64,000 bases of DNA from an uncultured Gemmiger sp. (GTDB lineage Bacteria > Bacillota > Clostridia > Oscillospirales > Ruminococcaceae). Positions within the stretch are counted from its first letter, which is position 1. Every line of letters starts with the position of its first letter. The stretch is taken from NCBI GenBank assembly GCA_944386495.1, contig CALXBE010000007.1:48112-112111 (forward strand), written 5' to 3'. A program made the position numbers and the translations under genes. This document shows positions 18,706 through 26,892 of this stretch, piece after piece. The notes below the pieces were generated by a model, which saw only the letters and a program-made list of their open reading frames with translations, made no database searches and had not been told where the DNA came from.

Positions 18706-20603
18706 CCGGAGTGTATTTTGCGGGTGCAGTTATCCTGCTGACCCTGGGACATCTGTGGAAGACCCTTCGGTGGCGGTATTTCACGAAGGTATATGAGGAC
18801 ACCTCCCTGGCTGTGCTGGGAGGTGCCCTGTCCGGGGGATACCTTATCAACTTTTTTATTCCCTTCCATATGGGCGACCTGCTCCGGATCATTGTGGCGG
18901 GCCGCCGGATGAAAAACGGCTATGGCTATTCCGCCGCCACCGTATTGGTGGACCGGGGGCTGGATGTTCTGGCTGTAAGTGTGATTCTGGGAGCCATGAG
19001 CCTGCTCACCCCCGGGGAGACCCTCTGGAAGGCCACCGCAGGATATTTTCTGCTGGTGGCGGTACTGGCAGCCCTCCTGGCGGCAGCATTCCTGTTCAAC
19101 CGGCAGTGCAAGCGGCTGGCGCTGTGGGTATGCTCCCTGTTCAACGACACCATCAAGTTCAGACTGCTTTTTTTCCTGTGGTCCCTTATCTCTTCCTGCA
19201 AAGACGGTTACCGCAAACTGAGCAAAAAGAAACTGCTGTTTCAGACCGCAGCCATGTGGAGCTGTTATCTGCTCTCCTACGCTCTGGCAGCCCGGATGGT
19301 AGCTTCCCTGGAAGGGGCTTTCAGCTTTCAGGACCTGTTCCTTATGCTTTTCCAGTCCGCGCCTTTGGGAGCTTCCACCTTCTCCCTGACCCGGGGCATC
19401 CTGGCCCCTGCCAGCGAGCTGATGCTCTGCCTTTACATCCTTATTCCCCTGCCCGCCATGCTGCTTTTCTGCATCCCTGCGGCCCGGAAAGAGGGCTCTG
19501 CCATCGTGCGCACCCGGCGCATCCTTCCCCAGCGCAACCGGGATGAGCAGCTCAATTTCCTGGGAGCTTATTTTGCCTGTGACGACCGGCAGGCCATCAA
19601 GGAATATCTGGAAATGAACCAGGATGTTCTGATTCTCCAGGACTACTCCTCCGGCTCTGATGCCACCACCATGCTCTGCATCCGGGACGGTCGGACCGTG
19701 TTCCGGAAGTATGCCTTCGGAAACGCCGCCGACAAGCTGTATCAGCAGGCCCTCTGGCTCAAGCGGAACGCCGACCGGCTGCCCATGACCCATATCCTGT
19801 CAGAGAACCGCAGCCAGGTGGCCTACTGCTACGACATGGAGAGCAGCAACGGGGTGGGAATGTTCCAATACATCCACACCCACACCACCCAGGAAAGCTG
19901 GGCCATCCTCCAGGCCGTACTGGAGGACATCCGCACCCGGCTGCATACTCCCGCCCGGGGACCGGTAGACCCCCAGGAAATCAGCCGGTATATTGATACC
20001 AAGGTCACCGGCAACCTGGAAACCATGCGGAAAAACCGGACCCTGAAAGCCCTTATGGAATACCCGTACCTGGTCATCAACGGGGTCCGGTACAAAAACC
20101 TGCCCCTGCTCCAGTCCATGCTGGACAAGCGGAACCTGGTAGAGATTTTCCGGCAGGACCAGCAGGCGGAGACCCACGGGGACCTTACGGTGGAGAACAT
20201 CATCTGCACCCCCGACGGGCCCAGCCCTTACTATCTCATTGACCCCAACCCCGCGGAATTGATGTCGGTGGGGAATCTGGACTACGGCAAGCTGCTCCAG
20301 TCCCTCCACGGAAAATACGAAATGCAGAAGCTCAGCCCGTCCCTGGAGGTCGTGGACAATGAGATACGGTATTTTCTGCCCGACACCGGGGAGTACACCC
20401 GGATTTATCAGGAATATCACCAATACCTGACCCGGTCCTTTGCGCCGGAACAGGTGAAGAGTATTTACTACCATGAAATCATTCACTGGCTGCGTCTGAT
20501 GCCTTACCAGCTGCGCCGGAAAGAGGAGACTGCTCCCCGGTTCTATGCCGCCATGATTCTGGTAATGAACGATGTGGAACGACTGTTTGAGGAAACGACA
20601 TGA
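18702..20603 (+). CDS. Fusion: flippase-like membrane domain (LPG_synthase_TM) + APH/choline-kinase-like domain
   Basis: 633 residues. Residues 1-265 carry seven or so membrane helices with the GGYLINFFIPFHMGDLLR pattern of the lysylphosphatidylglycerol-synthase TM / UPF0104 family. Residues about 270-630 resemble aminoglycoside or choline kinases: the catalytic loop HGDLTVEN begins at His492 and the metal-binding DPN is at Asp514. A membrane translocator joined to a small-molecule kinase is not an architecture I know as standard. The kinase would feed the nucleotidyltransferase encoded just before it. It is coupled to the next gene by ATGA. Confidence 0.75.
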   Translation: MTGVYFAGAVILLTLGHLWKTLRWRYFTKVYEDTSLAVLGGALSGGYLINFFIPFHMGDLLRIIVAGRRMKNGYGYSAATVLVDRGLDVLAVSVILGAMSLLTPGETLWKATAGYFLLVAVLAALLAAAFLFNRQCKRLALWVCSLFNDTIKFRLLFFLWSLISSCKDGYRKLSKKKLLFQTAAMWSCYLLSYALAARMVASLEGAFSFQDLFLMLFQSAPLGASTFSLTRGILAPASELMLCLYILIPLPAMLLFCIPAARKEGSAIVRTRRILPQRNRDEQLNFLGAYFACDDRQAIKEYLEMNQDVLILQDYSSGSDATTMLCIRDGRTVFRKYAFGNAADKLYQQALWLKRNADRLPMTHILSENRSQVAYCYDMESSNGVGMFQYIHTHTTQESWAILQAVLEDIRTRLHTPARGPVDPQEISRYIDTKVTGNLETMRKNRTLKALMEYPYLVINGVRYKNLPLLQSMLDKRNLVEIFRQDQQAETHGDLTVENIICTPDGPSPYYLIDPNPAELMSVGNLDYGKLLQSLHGKYEMQKLSPSLEVVDNEIRYFLPDTGEYTRIYQEYHQYLTRSFAPEQVKSIYYHEIIHWLRLMPYQLRRKEETAPRFYAAMILVMNDVERLFEETT

Positions 20604-21157
20604 AAAAGAAACTGGCCATCTTTGATTTTGACGGGACCCTGTTTGATACGGTATCTGCCAACTGGGCCTCGTATGCAGCAGCCCTCAAGCCCTATGGAGT
20701 CTCCATTACCCTGGAGTACTTTATCGCCAACTGCTACGGTCGGTATTACAAGGAATTCCTGCCTCCCCTCCTTTCTGACCCGGCAGCCATTGAGGCGGTG
20801 CACAAGGAAAAATCGGCCCTGTTCCCCCGGTTCCTGGGGGAGATAAGAGAAAATCAGGCGCTGTTTTCCCTTATGTCCGACCTGCGGCCTGCCTACCACA
20901 CGGCTTTGGTCACCACCGCTGCACGGGGCAGCGTGCTTGCCATTCTGGAGCATTTTCACCGGAAGGATATGTTTGACCTGATTCTGGCCCAGGAGGATGT
21001 GCCCCGGAAAAAACCTGCTCCCGACGGATTTCTTCTGGCCATGGAGCATTTCGGGATCTCCCCCGAAAACTCCCTGATTTTTGAGGATTCCCCGGAAGGG
21101 ATCGCTGCCGCCCGGGCAGCAGGCGCCCCCTTCCTCCTGGTAAAGGACATTCTGTAA
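20600..21157 (+). CDS. HAD-family phosphatase (phosphoglycolate phosphatase-like)
   Basis: 185 residues. Motif I DFDGTLFDT holds the nucleophilic Asp, the cap is helical, motif II VTTAAR, motif III Lys in PRKKPAPDGF, and motif IV FEDSPEGI. Last gene of the coupled glycan operon; a phosphatase next to a kinase and a nucleotidyltransferase suggests removal of a phosphate between two activation steps. The actual substrate is unknown. Confidence 0.85.
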   Translation: MKKKLAIFDFDGTLFDTVSANWASYAAALKPYGVSITLEYFIANCYGRYYKEFLPPLLSDPAAIEAVHKEKSALFPRFLGEIRENQALFSLMSDLRPAYHTALVTTAARGSVLAILEHFHRKDMFDLILAQEDVPRKKPAPDGFLLAMEHFGISPENSLIFEDSPEGIAAARAAGAPFLLVKDIL

Positions 21158-21229
21158 GGGAGCCTCCCGGTTTTTCCCGGGGATAAAATCCCCACAAAAC
21201 AGATCCGGAAATTTCAGGAAATTGTCCCC

Positions 21230-21258
21230 TTGACAATGCCGGGGAGATGGGATATAAA
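21230..21258 (+). promoter_or_regulatory. acpP promoter
   Basis: TTGACA (21230-21235), 17-base spacer, TATAAA (21253-21258). Confidence 0.75.
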
Positions 21259-21293
21259 ATTGTTAGATTCTAAAAGCGAAAAGGAGAATTATC

Positions 21294-21530
21294 ATGGAAT
21301 CCGAACTGTTTGAACGCATCCGCGACCTGCTGGCGGAGCAGCTGGATATCGAACCTTCCACCATTACCATGGACAGCGACATCATGGAGGACTTTGATGC
21401 AGACAGCCTGGATATCGTGGATATGGTCATGACCCTGGAGGACGAGTTCGAGGTTGAAGTTCCTGATGAAGTAGTGGAAAACCTGCGGACCGTGGGTGAT
21501 GTGGTGCGCTTCATCGAGGAAAACACCTGA
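21294..21530 (+). CDS. acpP: Acyl carrier protein
   Basis: 78 residues, highly acidic four-helix protein. The 4'-phosphopantetheine is attached to Ser38 in DADSLDIV. It carries growing acyl chains for fatty acid synthesis. It stands alone between its own promoter and terminator; no fab gene is next to it. Confidence 0.95.
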   Translation: MESELFERIRDLLAEQLDIEPSTITMDSDIMEDFDADSLDIVDMVMTLEDEFEVEVPDEVVENLRTVGDVVRFIEENT

Positions 21531-21556
21531 TTTTTTGACCCGACACTGAAAATTCT

Positions 21557-21590
21557 GCTCCCTGACCACTGGCACAGGGAGCGTTTTTGT
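21557..21590 (+). terminator. Terminator after acpP
   Basis: Stem GCTCCCTG / CAGGGAGC (21557-21582) followed by GTTTTTGTT. A TATAAT at 21593-21598 just beyond may be the -10 of proS, without a clear -35. Confidence 0.88.
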
Positions 21591-21661
21591 TGTATAATAA
21601 CAAAAGACTTTTTTAGCCGGGACTTCCCGGCCATCCATAAAAAGAAAGGGACTATCATCCA

Positions 21662-23101
21662 ATGAGCAAAGAGAACAAGAAGCTGGTGGAAGCCATCACC
21701 GCCCAGGAGGTGGATTTCGCTCAGTGGTACACTGATATCTGCCTGAAGGCTGAGCTGGTGGATTACTCCAGCGTGAAGGGCTGCCTGATCCTGCGGCCCT
21801 ACGGCTACGCCATCTGGGAAAACATCCAGCGGCTGCTGGACGCCGAGTTCAAGAAGACCGGCCATGAGAATGTGGCCATGCCCATGTTTATCCCCGAGAA
21901 CCTGCTGAAAAAGGAAGGGGACCTGGTAGAGGGCTTCGCCCCCGAGTGCGCCTGGGTCACCATGGGCGGCGGCGAGAAGCTGGAGGAGCGGCTGGCTGTC
22001 CGGCCCACCAGCGAGACTTTGTTCTGCGACCATTTTGCCCATGTGCTCCACTCCTGGCGTGACCTGCCCATGAAGTACAACCAGTGGTGCAGCGTGGTCC
22101 GTTGGGAAAAGACCACCCGTCCCTTCCTGCGGAGCCGGGAATTCTGGTGGCAGGAGGGTCACACCATCCATGAGACCGCTGAGGAAGCCATGGACGAGAC
22201 CCTGCAGCAGCTGAACTGCTACGCCGACTTCTGCGAAAAGCAGCTGATGATCCCGGTGGTCAAGGGCCGGAAGACCGACAAGGAAAAGTTTGCCGGTGCG
22301 GAAGCCACCTTTACCATTGAGGCCATGATGAAGGACGGCAAGGCCCTCCAGAGCGGCACCAGCCACTACTTCGGAGACATTTTCAGCCGCGCCTATGATG
22401 TGACCTACGCCGGCCGTGACAATGTGCTTCAGTACCCCTTCCAGACCAGCTGGGGCGTTTCCACCCGTCTGGTGGGCGCCATCATCATGACCCACGGTGA
22501 CGACTCCGGTCTGATCCTGCCCCCCGCCATCGCCCCCTATCAGGTAGTGGTGGTTCCCATTGCCGCCCACAAGCCCGGCGTTTCCGAGAAGGCCGCCGAG
22601 GTAGCCCAGCGGGTCGCCAACTTTGCCCGGGTCAAGCTGGACAACAGCGACAACAGCCCCGGATGGAAGTTCAGCCAGTGGGAGATGAAGGGTGTGCCCG
22701 TTCGTCTGGAACTGGGCCCCAAGGACATTGAGAACAACCAGTGTGTTCTGGTCCGCCGGGATACCCGGGAAAAGGTATTCGTAAGCCTGGACGAGCTGGA
22801 GACTGCTATCCCCGCCCTGCTGGAGCAGGTGGCTCAGGGCCTGTACGAAAGCGCCCTCAAGAACCGGGAAGCCCGCACCTGGACCGCCAACACCTGGGAG
22901 GAAGTAAAGGAGCTGGCTGCTGCCAACAACGGCTACATCCGGACCATGTGGTGCGGCGAACTGGCCTGCGAGGAGAAGATGAAGGAAGAGGTTGGCCTGT
23001 CCAGCCGGTGCATGCCCTTTGGGGAGGAACCCTTCGCTGATGTCTGCCCCTGCTGCGGCAAGCCTGCCAAGAAGGTGGTCTTCTGGGGCAAGGCCTACTA
23101 A
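21662..23101 (+). CDS. proS: Prolyl-tRNA synthetase (short, archaeal/eukaryotic type)
   Basis: 479 residues, the length of ProRS type 3, which lacks the inserted editing domain of the long bacterial form. Class II motifs are visible: motif 2 region [22 protein letters not shown], and motif 3 [16 protein letters not shown]-terminal zinc-type domain with C...C...CCGKPAKK follows, and the protein ends in Tyr (GKAY), as is typical of this type. It charges tRNA-Pro. No T-box leader is present in the 130 bases before it. Confidence 0.97.
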   Translation: MSKENKKLVEAITAQEVDFAQWYTDICLKAELVDYSSVKGCLILRPYGYAIWENIQRLLDAEFKKTGHENVAMPMFIPENLLKKEGDLVEGFAPECAWVTMGGGEKLEERLAVRPTSETLFCDHFAHVLHSWRDLPMKYNQWCSVVRWEKTTRPFLRSREFWWQEGHTIHETAEEAMDETLQQLNCYADFCEKQLMIPVVKGRKTDKEKFAGAEATFTIEAMMKDGKALQSGTSHYFGDIFSRAYDVTYAGRDNVLQYPFQTSWGVSTRLVGAIIMTHGDDSGLILPPAIAPYQVVVVPIAAHKPGVSEKAAEVAQRVANFARVKLDNSDNSPGWKFSQWEMKGVPVRLELGPKDIENNQCVLVRRDTREKVFVSLDELETAIPALLEQVAQGLYESALKNREARTWTANTWEEVKELAAANNGYIRTMWCGELACEEKMKEEVGLSSRCMPFGEEPFADVCPCCGKPAKKVVFWGKAY

Positions 23102-23117
23102 TCAATCTCAAGAAACA

Positions 23118-23156
23118 AAAAAAGGAAGATACCCCATCGGGTATCTTCCTTTTTTA
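23118..23156. terminator. Bidirectional intrinsic terminator
   Basis: Stem GGAAGATACCC / GGGTATCTTCC (23124-23149) with A-run before and T-run after; serves proS and the converging antiporter gene. Confidence 0.9.
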
Positions 23157-23161
23157 TTGTC

Positions 23162-24106
23162 TTACTGCTGCACCAGATAGATGAAGTAGGCCAGGTAGCT
23201 TACCAGCATGATGACGCCCCCGGTCCGGGAAATCTTCCGGTCCCGGCAGACACAGAGCCAGAGGAGAGCCATGGAAGCCACAGTGATAATGCTGTCCACC
23301 ATAAAGCTGGAACTGTACACCACCGGGGTAATGAGGCTGGCAGTGCCCACCACAAAGAGGATGTTGAAGATGTTGCTGCCCACAATATTGCCCACGGCAA
23401 TATCGGTTTTGCCCTTGATTCCGGCGGTAACGCTGGTGACCAGCTCAGGCAGGCTGGTGCCCAGGGCCACAATGGTCAGGCCGATGAACCGCTGGCTTAC
23501 CCCGAACATTTCGGCCAGGGCAGTGGCGGCGTCCACGGTCAGGTCAGCGCCCCAGACCACCAGGCCCATTCCCACCACAATAAGGAAGAGGAGCCGGGGA
23601 ATGGTATCTTTTTCTTCCAGCTGGGGAATCTCCTCCCCGTCGTTGCCCCCGTGCTTGGTGCTCCAGAGCAGGTAGGCCAGGTAAGCCAGGAAGAAGGCCC
23701 AGAGGATAACACCGTCCATAAAGCCCACCCAGCCATCCATAAGGCCCAGCACTCCCAGCAGCACCGACACCCCGATGGCAAAGGGGATCTCGTACCGGAC
23801 GGTGGACCGCTGGACCGGGATGACGCAGATAAAGGCGGTCAGGCCCAGAATAATGAGGACATTGAGGATATTGCTTCCCAATACATTGCCAATGGTGATC
23901 TCCGCACTTCCCTTCAAAGCGGAGGTGATACTGACGGCGGCTTCGGGGGCGCTGGTGCCCATGGCCACAATGGTCAGGCCAATGACCAGCTGGGGAATCC
24001 CGAACTTATCCGCAATTTTGGAGGAGCCCTCCACAAACCAATCGGCTCCCTTTACCAGCATGAGAAAACCCACCACCAGCAGAGCCAGCTGCATAATAAT
24101 TTCCAT
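23162..24106 (-). CDS. CaCA-family cation antiporter under manganese-riboswitch control
   Basis: 314 residues from the ATG at 24106 (AAGGAG site). Ten or eleven membrane helices in two inverted halves, each with the alpha-repeat: MGTSAPEAAVS in the first half and LGTSLPELVTS in the second, whose acidic residues bind the cation. The halves are joined by a short acidic loop. The family (YrbG-like) exchanges Ca2+ or other cations for Na+ or H+. Because its leader carries a yybP-ykoY aptamer, I infer that the physiological substrate is Mn2+ (export), not or not only Ca2+. Confidence 0.92.
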   Translation of the reverse strand: MEIIMQLALLVVGFLMLVKGADWFVEGSSKIADKFGIPQLVIGLTIVAMGTSAPEAAVSITSALKGSAEITIGNVLGSNILNVLIILGLTAFICVIPVQRSTVRYEIPFAIGVSVLLGVLGLMDGWVGFMDGVILWAFFLAYLAYLLWSTKHGGNDGEEIPQLEEKDTIPRLLFLIVVGMGLVVWGADLTVDAATALAEMFGVSQRFIGLTIVALGTSLPELVTSVTAGIKGKTDIAVGNIVGSNIFNILFVVGTASLITPVVYSSSFMVDSIITVASMALLWLCVCRDRKISRTGGVIMLVSYLAYFIYLVQQ

Positions 24107-24146
24107 CCTGATTCTCCTTTTCAATTCCCTGCAAAGAGAACGAGGC

Positions 24147-24196
24147 AAAAAAAAGCAAGACCCTCCGCACGGGGATATTCCGTGCTAAAAGTCTTG
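24147..24196 (-). terminator. Expression-platform terminator of the manganese riboswitch
   Basis: CAAGAC + GCACGG pair with CCGTGC + GTCTTG, followed on the minus strand by eight T (24147-24154). The 5' CAAGAC of this stem is also the 3' strand of the aptamer's first helix, so aptamer folding and termination exclude each other. Confidence 0.8.
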
Positions 24197-24284
24197 TCCT
24201 TTGTTTCTATCCGAATCAAAGCCCCGGGCCAGGCAGCTTGTGCCGGGATTGTTGACACCAGGGGATTTTGACTACTCCCTTTTA
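24187..24284 (-). ncRNA. yybP-ykoY manganese riboswitch
   Basis: Read on the minus strand the aptamer opens AAAAGGGAGUAG and closes GGACAAGACUUUU; AAAAG pairs with CUUUU to close helix P1. Between them are the GUCAACA loop and two GC-rich hairpins, as in the known Mn2+-sensing class, whose invariant pieces are GGGGAGUAG and GCAAGAC. It begins about four bases after the predicted transcription start. Mn2+ binding should stabilise P1, release the terminator and turn the antiporter on. Confidence 0.82.
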
Positions 24285-24293
24285 ACAGTGAAA

Positions 24294-24322
24294 ATTGTAG
24301 CACACCGCTCCTACCCTGTCAA
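24294..24322 (-). promoter_or_regulatory. Promoter of the riboswitch-antiporter transcript
   Basis: Minus strand: TTGACA (24317-24322), 17-base spacer, TACAAT (24294-24299); start near 24287. Confidence 0.8.
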
Positions 24323-24373
24323 CACATTTCAGGGCTTCTTTCCTCATATAGTAAAGGGAAAGGAGGGAGGAAG

Positions 24374-25315
24374 ATGATCCTCACATGGGCGGCCCTGATT
24401 CTGGGGCTGTTGTTGATTGTAAAGGGAGGGGACCTATTTGTGGACCAGGCGGTCTGGATGGCCCGGGTCAGCGGGGTCCCTCCTTTCCTGATCGGGGCCA
24501 CGGTGGTCAGTCTGGCCACCACCATGCCCGAATTCCTGGTAAGTGTTATGGCGGCCTTCCGGGGCCAGAACCAGATGGCCTGCGGCAATGCGGTGGGGAG
24601 CGTGATTGCCAACACCAGCCTGATCCTCTCCATTGCCCTGCTGGCTCTGCCAGGGCGGGTCTCCCGAAGGCAGTACCTGGCCAAAGGGCTGCTTCTCACC
24701 GGCACCGTGCTGGTGCTGCTGGCCTCCACCCGTCAGGGGGAACTGGCCGGGTGGGGCTCCCTTGCCCTTCTGGGGATTTTCCTGCTGTTTATGGGGGAGA
24801 ACATCTGGCAGGCCCGGCAGGCGCTGGACGGGCGGAAAGAAAAAAGCCCTCCCCCTTCCGGGGGAGAGCTGGGGAAACATCTGTTCCTGTTCGGGGCAGG
24901 CACGGTGGGTCTGGTAGCCGGGGCCCGGCTGCTGGTGGGCTCCGCCACCCGGCTGGCCCTTCTGCTGGGGGTCTCCCAGGGGGTGGTGGCCGCCACCATT
25001 GTAGCCCTGGGCACCAGTCTGCCCGAGCTGGTCACCACCCTGACGGCGGTGGCCAAAAAGCAGGCTTCCCTTTCCGCCGGGAACATTCTGGGGGCCAACA
25101 TCATTGACAACGCCCTCATCCTTCCCGCCTGCTGGCTGGTTTCGGGGGGCGTCCTTCCCATCAGCCTCCAGACCCGGCTCATTGACCTGCCCTTCTGTCT
25201 GGTAGGGTTGGGGGTAGTGCTGGTCCCCATGGTCCTGCTGGGCCGGTTTTACCGGTGGCAGGGGGCTCTGGGACTGGGGGTCTACCTGGCCTACCTGTTC
25301 CTCCTTATCCGTTGA
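24374..25315 (+). CDS. Second CaCA-family cation antiporter
   Basis: 313 residues, about ten helices. The alpha-repeats read LATTMPEFLVS and LGTSLPELVTT, and the NxxxxNxxLIL helices after them complete the site; the first repeat has Thr-Thr instead of the usual Thr-Ser. It is divergent from the riboswitch-controlled antiporter and only distantly similar to it. Strong ribosome site AAGGAGGGAGG. No riboswitch is seen on this side. Its last 11 bases overlap the end of the convergent epimerase gene. Confidence 0.9.
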   Translation: MILTWAALILGLLLIVKGGDLFVDQAVWMARVSGVPPFLIGATVVSLATTMPEFLVSVMAAFRGQNQMACGNAVGSVIANTSLILSIALLALPGRVSRRQYLAKGLLLTGTVLVLLASTRQGELAGWGSLALLGIFLLFMGENIWQARQALDGRKEKSPPPSGGELGKHLFLFGAGTVGLVAGARLLVGSATRLALLLGVSQGVVAATIVALGTSLPELVTTLTAVAKKQASLSAGNILGANIIDNALILPACWLVSGGVLPISLQTRLIDLPFCLVGLGVVLVPMVLLGRFYRWQGALGLGVYLAYLFLLIR

Positions 25316-26186
25316 AGGTGGTGGACAGGGTGGTGGTAAAGCTCTCCCCGGGAGCCAGACGGGCGGCGGCAGCCTGGTCGGTCCAGTTGCTGCTGCCCCC
25401 CTCTACCCCGGGCAGGCTGTGCCAGGGTTCAATGCAGACAAAGTGGATTTTTTCGGACAGTGCGCTCCAGATAAGGGTATAGGGGAAGGGTGCAATGTTG
25501 CAGACCACGCTCCGGTCCGAGCCCTTCTCGTAGATTCCCAGGGTGGTGCTTTTCAGGTTGCCGAAGCAGAAGCTGTCATGGTCGAAAAGCCGGTCGGTGA
25601 GGGGGATGGCATCCAGGTTGGTGCCGAAATAGCCGCACTCTCCGCTGAGCAGTCCCTTGGCGCTGGTCTTCAGGACCAGGGGGCTTTCCAGTTTGTCAAA
25701 CCGGAACTCGTAGTCCTGGGTGTCGTGGTCCCCGTCAAAGGGGCAGACAAAGGCAGGGTGGTACCCCAGTCCGAACTGGAGGGGGCCGGAGCCGGGATTT
25801 TCCACCGTCAGGGTATGGTGGACGGTGTTCCCTTCCAGGGTAAAGGTGGACCGGAGCAGGAAGGGGAAGGGGAACCGTTCCAGGGTCTCGGGGCTGCTGG
25901 CCAGCTCCAGGACCAGCTTGTCCGGGGTCTGTTCTGCCAGGGTGTGTTCCAGGTCCCGGGCAAAGCCGTGCTGACCGCCGGGGTACTCCTTCCCGTCCAC
26001 CACCAGCTTTCCTTCCGGCAGCTTGCCTGCATAGGGGAAGAGGATGGGAGCATGGCGGCCCCAGACCGCCTTATCCCCCTGCCAGAGACATTCCCGGCCG
26101 GTGGCCTTATACACTACGCTCACCGGTTCGGCTCCGTGGGAGGACACTGTCAGCTTGAGGGCGGCGTTTTCCAATACATATTCCAT
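25305..26186 (-). CDS. Aldose 1-epimerase family protein
   Basis: 293 residues from the ATG at 26186 (AGGAGG at 26195-26200). The mutarotase-type beta-sandwich is recognised by the His of QHGFARD, the His of GYHPAF and the C-terminal Glu in CIEPWHSLPG, which act as acid and base in anomer interconversion. It is closer to the LacX/YeaD-like subgroup than to GalM itself, so the exact hexose or hexose phosphate is uncertain. Confidence 0.88.
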   Translation of the reverse strand: MEYVLENAALKLTVSSHGAEPVSVVYKATGRECLWQGDKAVWGRHAPILFPYAGKLPEGKLVVDGKEYPGGQHGFARDLEHTLAEQTPDKLVLELASSPETLERFPFPFLLRSTFTLEGNTVHHTLTVENPGSGPLQFGLGYHPAFVCPFDGDHDTQDYEFRFDKLESPLVLKTSAKGLLSGECGYFGTNLDAIPLTDRLFDHDSFCFGNLKSTTLGIYEKGSDRSVVCNIAPFPYTLIWSALSEKIHFVCIEPWHSLPGVEGGSSNWTDQAAAARLAPGESFTTTLSTTFNG

Positions 26187-26217
26187 AGGGGAAACCTCCT
26201 TGTCAGGTCTTTTTTTC

Positions 26218-26246
26218 AGTATACTCCACCCCACAGGCGGTGGCAA
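26218..26246 (-). promoter_or_regulatory. Promoter of the epimerase gene
   Basis: Minus strand: TTGCCA (26241-26246), 17-base spacer, TATACT (26218-26223). Confidence 0.65.
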
Positions 26247-26295
26247 GGACAAACTGTCCCGCATAGACTGGCATAACCCAAAAAGGAAAGGGAGT

Positions 26296-26892
26296 ATGCT
26301 TATGTCTACTGGTATTCTGCGGGTCAGCACCTTTGATGTGCGCCAGTCCGCCCCGGTCCCCAATGCGGAGATCCGGGTAACGGGGGAAGGGCTGGACAGG
26401 ACCTTTACCACCGACGGGAACGGACTGTCCCCCGACCTGTCCATTCCCGCCCCGGACAAGAAATACAGTCTGGAGGAATCCAACACCACCGTACAGCCCT
26501 GGTCCAGTGTGGACCTGGTGGCCCGGGCCCCCGGGTATGAGGAACTGACCCTGACCGGCATCCAGATTTTTGACGGTCAGGTGACTCTGGCTCAGCTGGA
26601 ACTGACCCCTCGGATGGGCCGGGCAGGAGGCGAGCCCCAGAAGGTGGAAATCCCGCCCCATTCCCTCTTTGTAGGGGGAGGAGGAAGCGGCCCCGCCCCC
26701 ACCTTTACCGAGGAGGAAGAAAACGCCCGGGTTCTTCAGAAGGTGATCATCCCCAAGTCCATCACCGTCCATCTGGGTTCTCCCTCCTCCAATGCCAAGA
26801 ATGTGACCGTCAGCTTCAAAAGCTATATTGCCAATGTAGCCAGCAGTGAGGTCTACCCTACCTGGGCGGGGGCACCCATCCCAACCTTCTAA
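26296..26892 (+). CDS. 5' part of a split SpoIID-like / peptidoglycan-binding protein gene
   Basis: 198 residues as it stands. Residues 1-105 look like a carboxypeptidase-regulatory (beta-sandwich) domain, then a Gly/Pro linker. From about residue 165 comes the start of a SpoIID-type domain, KSYIANVASSEVYPTW, whose Glu matches the catalytic Glu of that lytic-transglycosylase family. The domain then breaks off, and after Trp190 only eight unrelated residues precede the stop. Those residues are encoded by the inserted element. The missing remainder starts at 29825. A second ATG at 26302 is an alternative start. I see no convincing promoter in the short upstream gap; a sporulation-sigma promoter is possible but not shown. 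Confidence 0.8.
   Translation: MLMSTGILRVSTFDVRQSAPVPNAEIRVTGEGLDRTFTTDGNGLSPDLSIPAPDKKYSLEESNTTVQPWSSVDLVARAPGYEELTLTGIQIFDGQVTLAQLELTPRMGRAGGEPQKVEIPPHSLFVGGGGSGPAPTFTEEEENARVLQKVIIPKSITVHLGSPSSNAKNVTVSFKSYIANVASSEVYPTWAGAPIPTF
26853..26874. other. Left attachment site (attL) of the inserted element
   Basis: Contains CCTGG (26861-26865), repeated at 29820-29824; extended, CCCTACCTGG matches CCCTTCCTGG in 9 of 10 bases. The proposed crossover dinucleotide is TG at 26863-26864. Confidence 0.65.

Noticed and set aside
21531-21661. T-box leader for proS
   Set aside because: The gap is only 130 bases, includes the acpP terminator, and has no T-box sequence (TGGNACCGCG-type).
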